From positions 34,524,243-34,588,242 of the forward strand of contig OZ017796.1 of assembly GCA_963969395.1 (NCBI GenBank): a stretch of 64,000 nt of DNA. The letters are read 5' to 3'. The notes under the pieces are model-generated. The model was given only the letters and a program-made list of their open reading frames with translations. It was not told the DNA's origin and did not search any database. Numbering within the stretch: position 1 is the first letter of the stretch; every line of letters begins with the position of its first letter. This document shows positions 60,744-64,000 of this stretch, piece by piece. Source of the DNA: Pseudoscleropodium purum (taxonomy: Eukaryota; Streptophyta; Bryopsida; Hypnales; Brachytheciaceae). Position numbers and translations under genes: made by a program.

Positions 60744-61262
60744 TTAACCCTAAAGCACTCCGATGTTCAATTCTTCAGTGACAAAGAAATTGAAAATTAC
60801 TTTCTTTTTTGTTCACACTTGGATGAAAGTCATCCTAATTTACTAGAGTAGTTTTCTAAAATTACAAATGTGGAAGTATGTCAAGTACTTGACCAAGCCA
60901 AAATTGCATGGATTCTAGTTCAAAATTGAATATGCAAAAATGAGGTCATAGATTTAAAGAACAAAATAATTCAAAAAATCATCATATCAAGAGAACTTCA
61001 TTTCGAATTCATTCCAACAAGATTTACTCAAAAAATCATAATATTTTGCTTGTAATCAAATGTAGAAAAAAATTTGAATTTTTCTTTTCAAAATTTATTA
61101 AAAAAATATTGATGATAGCTTTGGTGAATCTAAAACTCAAAATTTACAACTTTTATTTGTATATCAATTCCCAAATATTCTTTCAAATACTACTTTATAA
61201 TGATTTTTTCCAAATTGTCAATTTGGGAGAATGATTTGGATGTTTAGGGATGAAAGGATTAA
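60744..61262 (-). mobile_element. TTAA-type element group D, inverted copy (519 bp)
   Basis: It starts TTAACCCTAAAGCACTCCGA and ends AGGGATGAAAGGATTAA. In reverse complement it is collinear with 40469-41043 and 42141-42693. The ORFs here are chance. Confidence 0.85.
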
Positions 61263-61394
61263 AAGTTTAATTTTGACCTCTTTCTAAAATGCCCCTTGTA
61301 GATTTTGTGCTTGAAATGAGAACAAAAGGTACTTGGAGTGCAATATTTTTAGCACTTTGAAAATTAGGAGATTATTCATATGATGTCCAAAAAA

Positions 61395-61675
61395 AACTTT
61401 AGAGGAGATTTGAGGGCAACTAAAGCCTGTTTTAGGCCTATTCACTTCATTGTCCCTCCCTATAGTGAAGGAATAATCAATTAATATAAAAAATAAAAAT
61501 AAATTTAAATTCAAAAAATTCAAAAAACGCTTCTAAATGAACGAAAATTTGTTTTTCAAAAAATAAATAAATTTATATGACGTGGAAGGGTCTTGACCAT
61601 GTTATACTATTGTAGTGGTACAATTCTCTTGTTCCCTAAAGCTTGGGAACTTGCAGGCTTCCATTGCTTTCAAAT
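61395..61675. mobile_element. Second copy of the 270-bp GGCCTGTTCCC family
   Basis: It shares with the copy at 28609 the order GCCTGTTTTAGGCCTATTC, a second CCC-containing motif, a long A/T tract, TGACGTGG with TCTTGACC, and the closing motif AACTTGCAGGC. The ends are less well preserved. Confidence 0.55.
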
Positions 61676-62889
61676 CCTTTCTAATGCATAAGAAAGAAAT
61701 CTATAGTATTCATTTGACTTCTAACAAGATCCAATAGAAAATTAGGCAATTTATTTTGTAATAAAAACAATGGTCAATTGCTTTTTTAGATCCATTTACA
61801 AAGCGAAAAAATAGAATTAGGGGAGTGTGCTAAACTTGCATGTGATTGTAAAACAACTTTTAGCACTCAAGGATACATATTAAAGTGAATGTACCTAGGT
61901 TGAACATTTCATAGGGGAGACAATTTGGAGCTTTTTTCAATTCCAAAAAGAAAAAATTATAATGAGTTTGAAAGATATGAATTTGAAAAATATGATTCAA
62001 GTATGGGAGGCAAGCCATTTCTAACCAATACCCCATTTTGGCAATATAGGAATTCTCTTTTCATGTAGAAGAAATGAACAACAATTATTTATAGCAACAA
62101 TTTTTGACACAATTGTGGCACATTATGATTAGCTAATAAGACTTCAAAATTGCAACTAGACCTTGGTTGGAAAGAGGAAGCTCTAAATCACTATTATGGA
62201 AGAAAGTCCATTTTCCACTAAAAAATTCACATTAATTCTATGTTGCAGAAAAAAATTTGGAAAATTATACAATCCTTTTGCTGCCTCTTGCTAAATATGA
62301 GAAAATTTACCTTCTAAAGAAACCCACCTTGCAAATACTAAAAGTTGCTTAAGTGGTTAGAAATGGGTTGCCTCTCTTAGATTAAATCTAGAAAGATAAG
62401 GACAACCATTTTTTGGTTTCATATTTCCTAGTGATTCTAAACATTTGTTATTAGTATATTTATTTGTTTAATAAAGTATTTTTCTAAACCAACAAGTACA
62501 ATGTTCTTCAATCAATCTTGTATAGTGGAAGGCTCAAGAATGATTCGGGCATTAAAATGTGCCCCTACCAATGTGAGTGAAATAGTGTAGAAGGTGCCAT
62601 AAATGGAATAAATTGTTTAGGTTGAAAGATGGAATTTCTAAGTTCATGCTTTTTGAGTATGGAGGAGTTGGCAAGGATTATCTAGAACATCATATTTCCT
62701 CATATTTGAATGCTTTATGACCAAAAGCCAAAATCTGACTACAATTAAGGGATCAGAGTTAAGTGGCACACAACAAATCTCCATACCCTAATTTTTTTGA
62801 TGAAGTGAATTCGTCTAGCATTGACAAGAATTTTCACAACATCCTATTTCTCAATTTTTGCATTGTCTCACTTGTTCTATGAACATTAG
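61676..62889. other. AT-rich spacer between two copies of the 270-bp family
   Basis: No gene, terminal repeat or paired structure is supported. Confidence 0.4.
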
Positions 62890-63195
62890 AAGAGATGGGG
62901 GGGGGGGGGGGGGGGGAGGACGTTAGAGGGCCATTTCAGGCCTGTTCCCAACATTGTTCCCTTGGTAGATGAGGAACAATTGTTGTCAAATTTCGCTTTT
63001 TTGAAAAAAAATTTGAAAAAATTAGAATGCAAAAAAGCAGAAAAAAGATTTTAACTATCTTTTTGAAATTTTTTTAGTGATGTGGTAGTCACGATGCCAT
63101 GTCAAGCAATAGTTGCAAGCTATTGCAACGGTAATCCCTTGACATTGGCAGCCCAAGGAACTCACATTCCTCTAAGGGGGCTGAAAATCTTCTTA
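62890..63195. mobile_element. Third copy of the 270-bp family, with a 20-bp poly-G run at its edge
   Basis: It contains CATTTCAGGCCTGTTCCC, then a second GTTCCC, an AT-rich middle, GATGTGGTAGTC and ATGCCATGTCA, and ends near CCTCTAAGGGGGCTGAAAATC. A pure run of 20 G (62897-62916) sits where the other copies have a five-G end. Confidence 0.55.
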
Positions 63196-64000
63196 TGATG
63201 ACAAGTCTCCATTCATTATAGTTGTAGCCTAGGAGCATGTATAGCACCTTCATCTTTAAATATTAGTATTAAATTCATTCTAACTTGGATAATCATGATG
63301 AAAATCTGAACTAGATTGTTCTTCACTTCTCTTGTTACTAAAATTTAATGCAATTTATTTTCATCTTTAGATTTCTCTACAAATGCATCTTTTCCTTTAG
63401 ATGAATTGTTTTCAAGCCTTCTACCTTACCATGAATTTTTTCTACATTTAAATTGTACTTTCCACAATATGGTCAATCAAAATGGTCATTTCAAATCAGG
63501 GCTTCCTTCACTTCTTTAAGGATCAAATGCAAATCTTTCTCATCTTTTAAGGATTTTTTTCTTAACTTTAAACACTTTACATGGCAATCTTCAATGGTAG
63601 GTGTTACACATTTACAATTCTCAAAAATGTTATTGAATAAATATTCTATAGTATATTTATGTTTCATCCAAGATCCCAAATCTTTAAAGGATATATAAAA
63701 AAATGTTTAAATTTTGGATAAGGTAAGAGCCGGTATTTATGCCATGTGACTACTTGCACCACTTCTTGACCATTATGTTTCAATTTGACTATATTTCTAT
63801 ATTTGAAAATTTGAAATAACGCTAATTGGGTGGGTTTTGAATTGTGGTGCAATTATGCTGAGAAAAGTTTTGGGAGTTTTCGAATTTTTGAAGGTATGTT
63901 GTTTTGAGTGGCTGGCCGTTAGAATGGGAATAGGAATGGTTTTTGATGGCCGGCCAGGTTTCAAATTCATCTGGAATTCCGAGGCCACGACTGACGTGGC
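63196..64000. other. Right edge: AT-rich DNA turning GC-richer after 63.9 kb
   Basis: Minus frames at 63988-63797, 63852-63664 and 63679-63491 give a loosely continuous Lys-rich polypeptide (LKLRKKSLKDEKDLHLILKE) broken by stops and without a known family. The last 100 bp (GGCCGGCCAGG, GACTGACGTGGC) may belong to another gene island outside the window. Confidence 0.25.

Noticed and set aside
63491..63988. Minus-strand gene at the right edge
   Set aside because: The frames are broken by stops, composition stays AT-rich and no family is recognisable; kept only as an edge remark.

Overview
This is nuclear DNA from a land plant. It carries spliced genes with GT..AG introns, a cullin-4 ubiquitin-ligase scaffold, a coiled-coil protein with a starch-binding CBM25/53 domain and a probable plastid transit peptide, a CYP71-clan P450 relic, and plant-type CACTA and hAT miniature elements. 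Short GC-richer gene islands sit in very AT-rich, repeat-filled spacers. I lean weakly to a seedless plant (bryophyte-like), but the sequence alone does not fix the species.

All four intact genes I can model lie on the minus strand: a CBM25/53 coiled-coil gene (17.37-25.16 kb, 14 coding exons, 827 aa); a 99-aa single-span membrane protein (39.63-39.93 kb, intronless); a LYRM1-type LYR-motif mitochondrial protein (43.14-44.30 kb, 4 coding exons, 124 aa, plus a 5' UTR intron); and CUL4 (52.87-59.19 kb, 16 exons, 825 aa). Every exon junction in the three spliced models was checked for reading phase. They are unrelated housekeeping genes, not a cluster. A P450 pseudogene with four in-frame stops and an inserted element lies at 27.56-29.39 kb.

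The rest (about 48 kb) is mostly mobile-element debris. The most striking part is a set of short non-autonomous elements with unrelated interiors but the same ends: TTAA followed by CCC(C/T)-TAAAGG or similar, mirrored at the other end. At least six interior groups occur in 1 to 4 copies each. Two elements abut and share one TTAA, and two others are inverted-dimer (snap-back) forms. The ends resemble piggyBac termini, but no transposase of that kind is in the window. Other elements are a 226-bp CACTA MITE with a perfect ATA target duplication, a 178-bp GC-rich hAT-type MITE with a perfect 8-bp duplication nested in a snap-back element, and a 2.5-kb decayed pogo/Tigger-like transposon. There is also an 867-bp TIR element at a TA site and two retroposon-like insertions with 14- and 18-bp flanking direct repeats.

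No tRNA, rRNA or CRISPR array was found. Expression direction, exact transcript ends and species need outside data.
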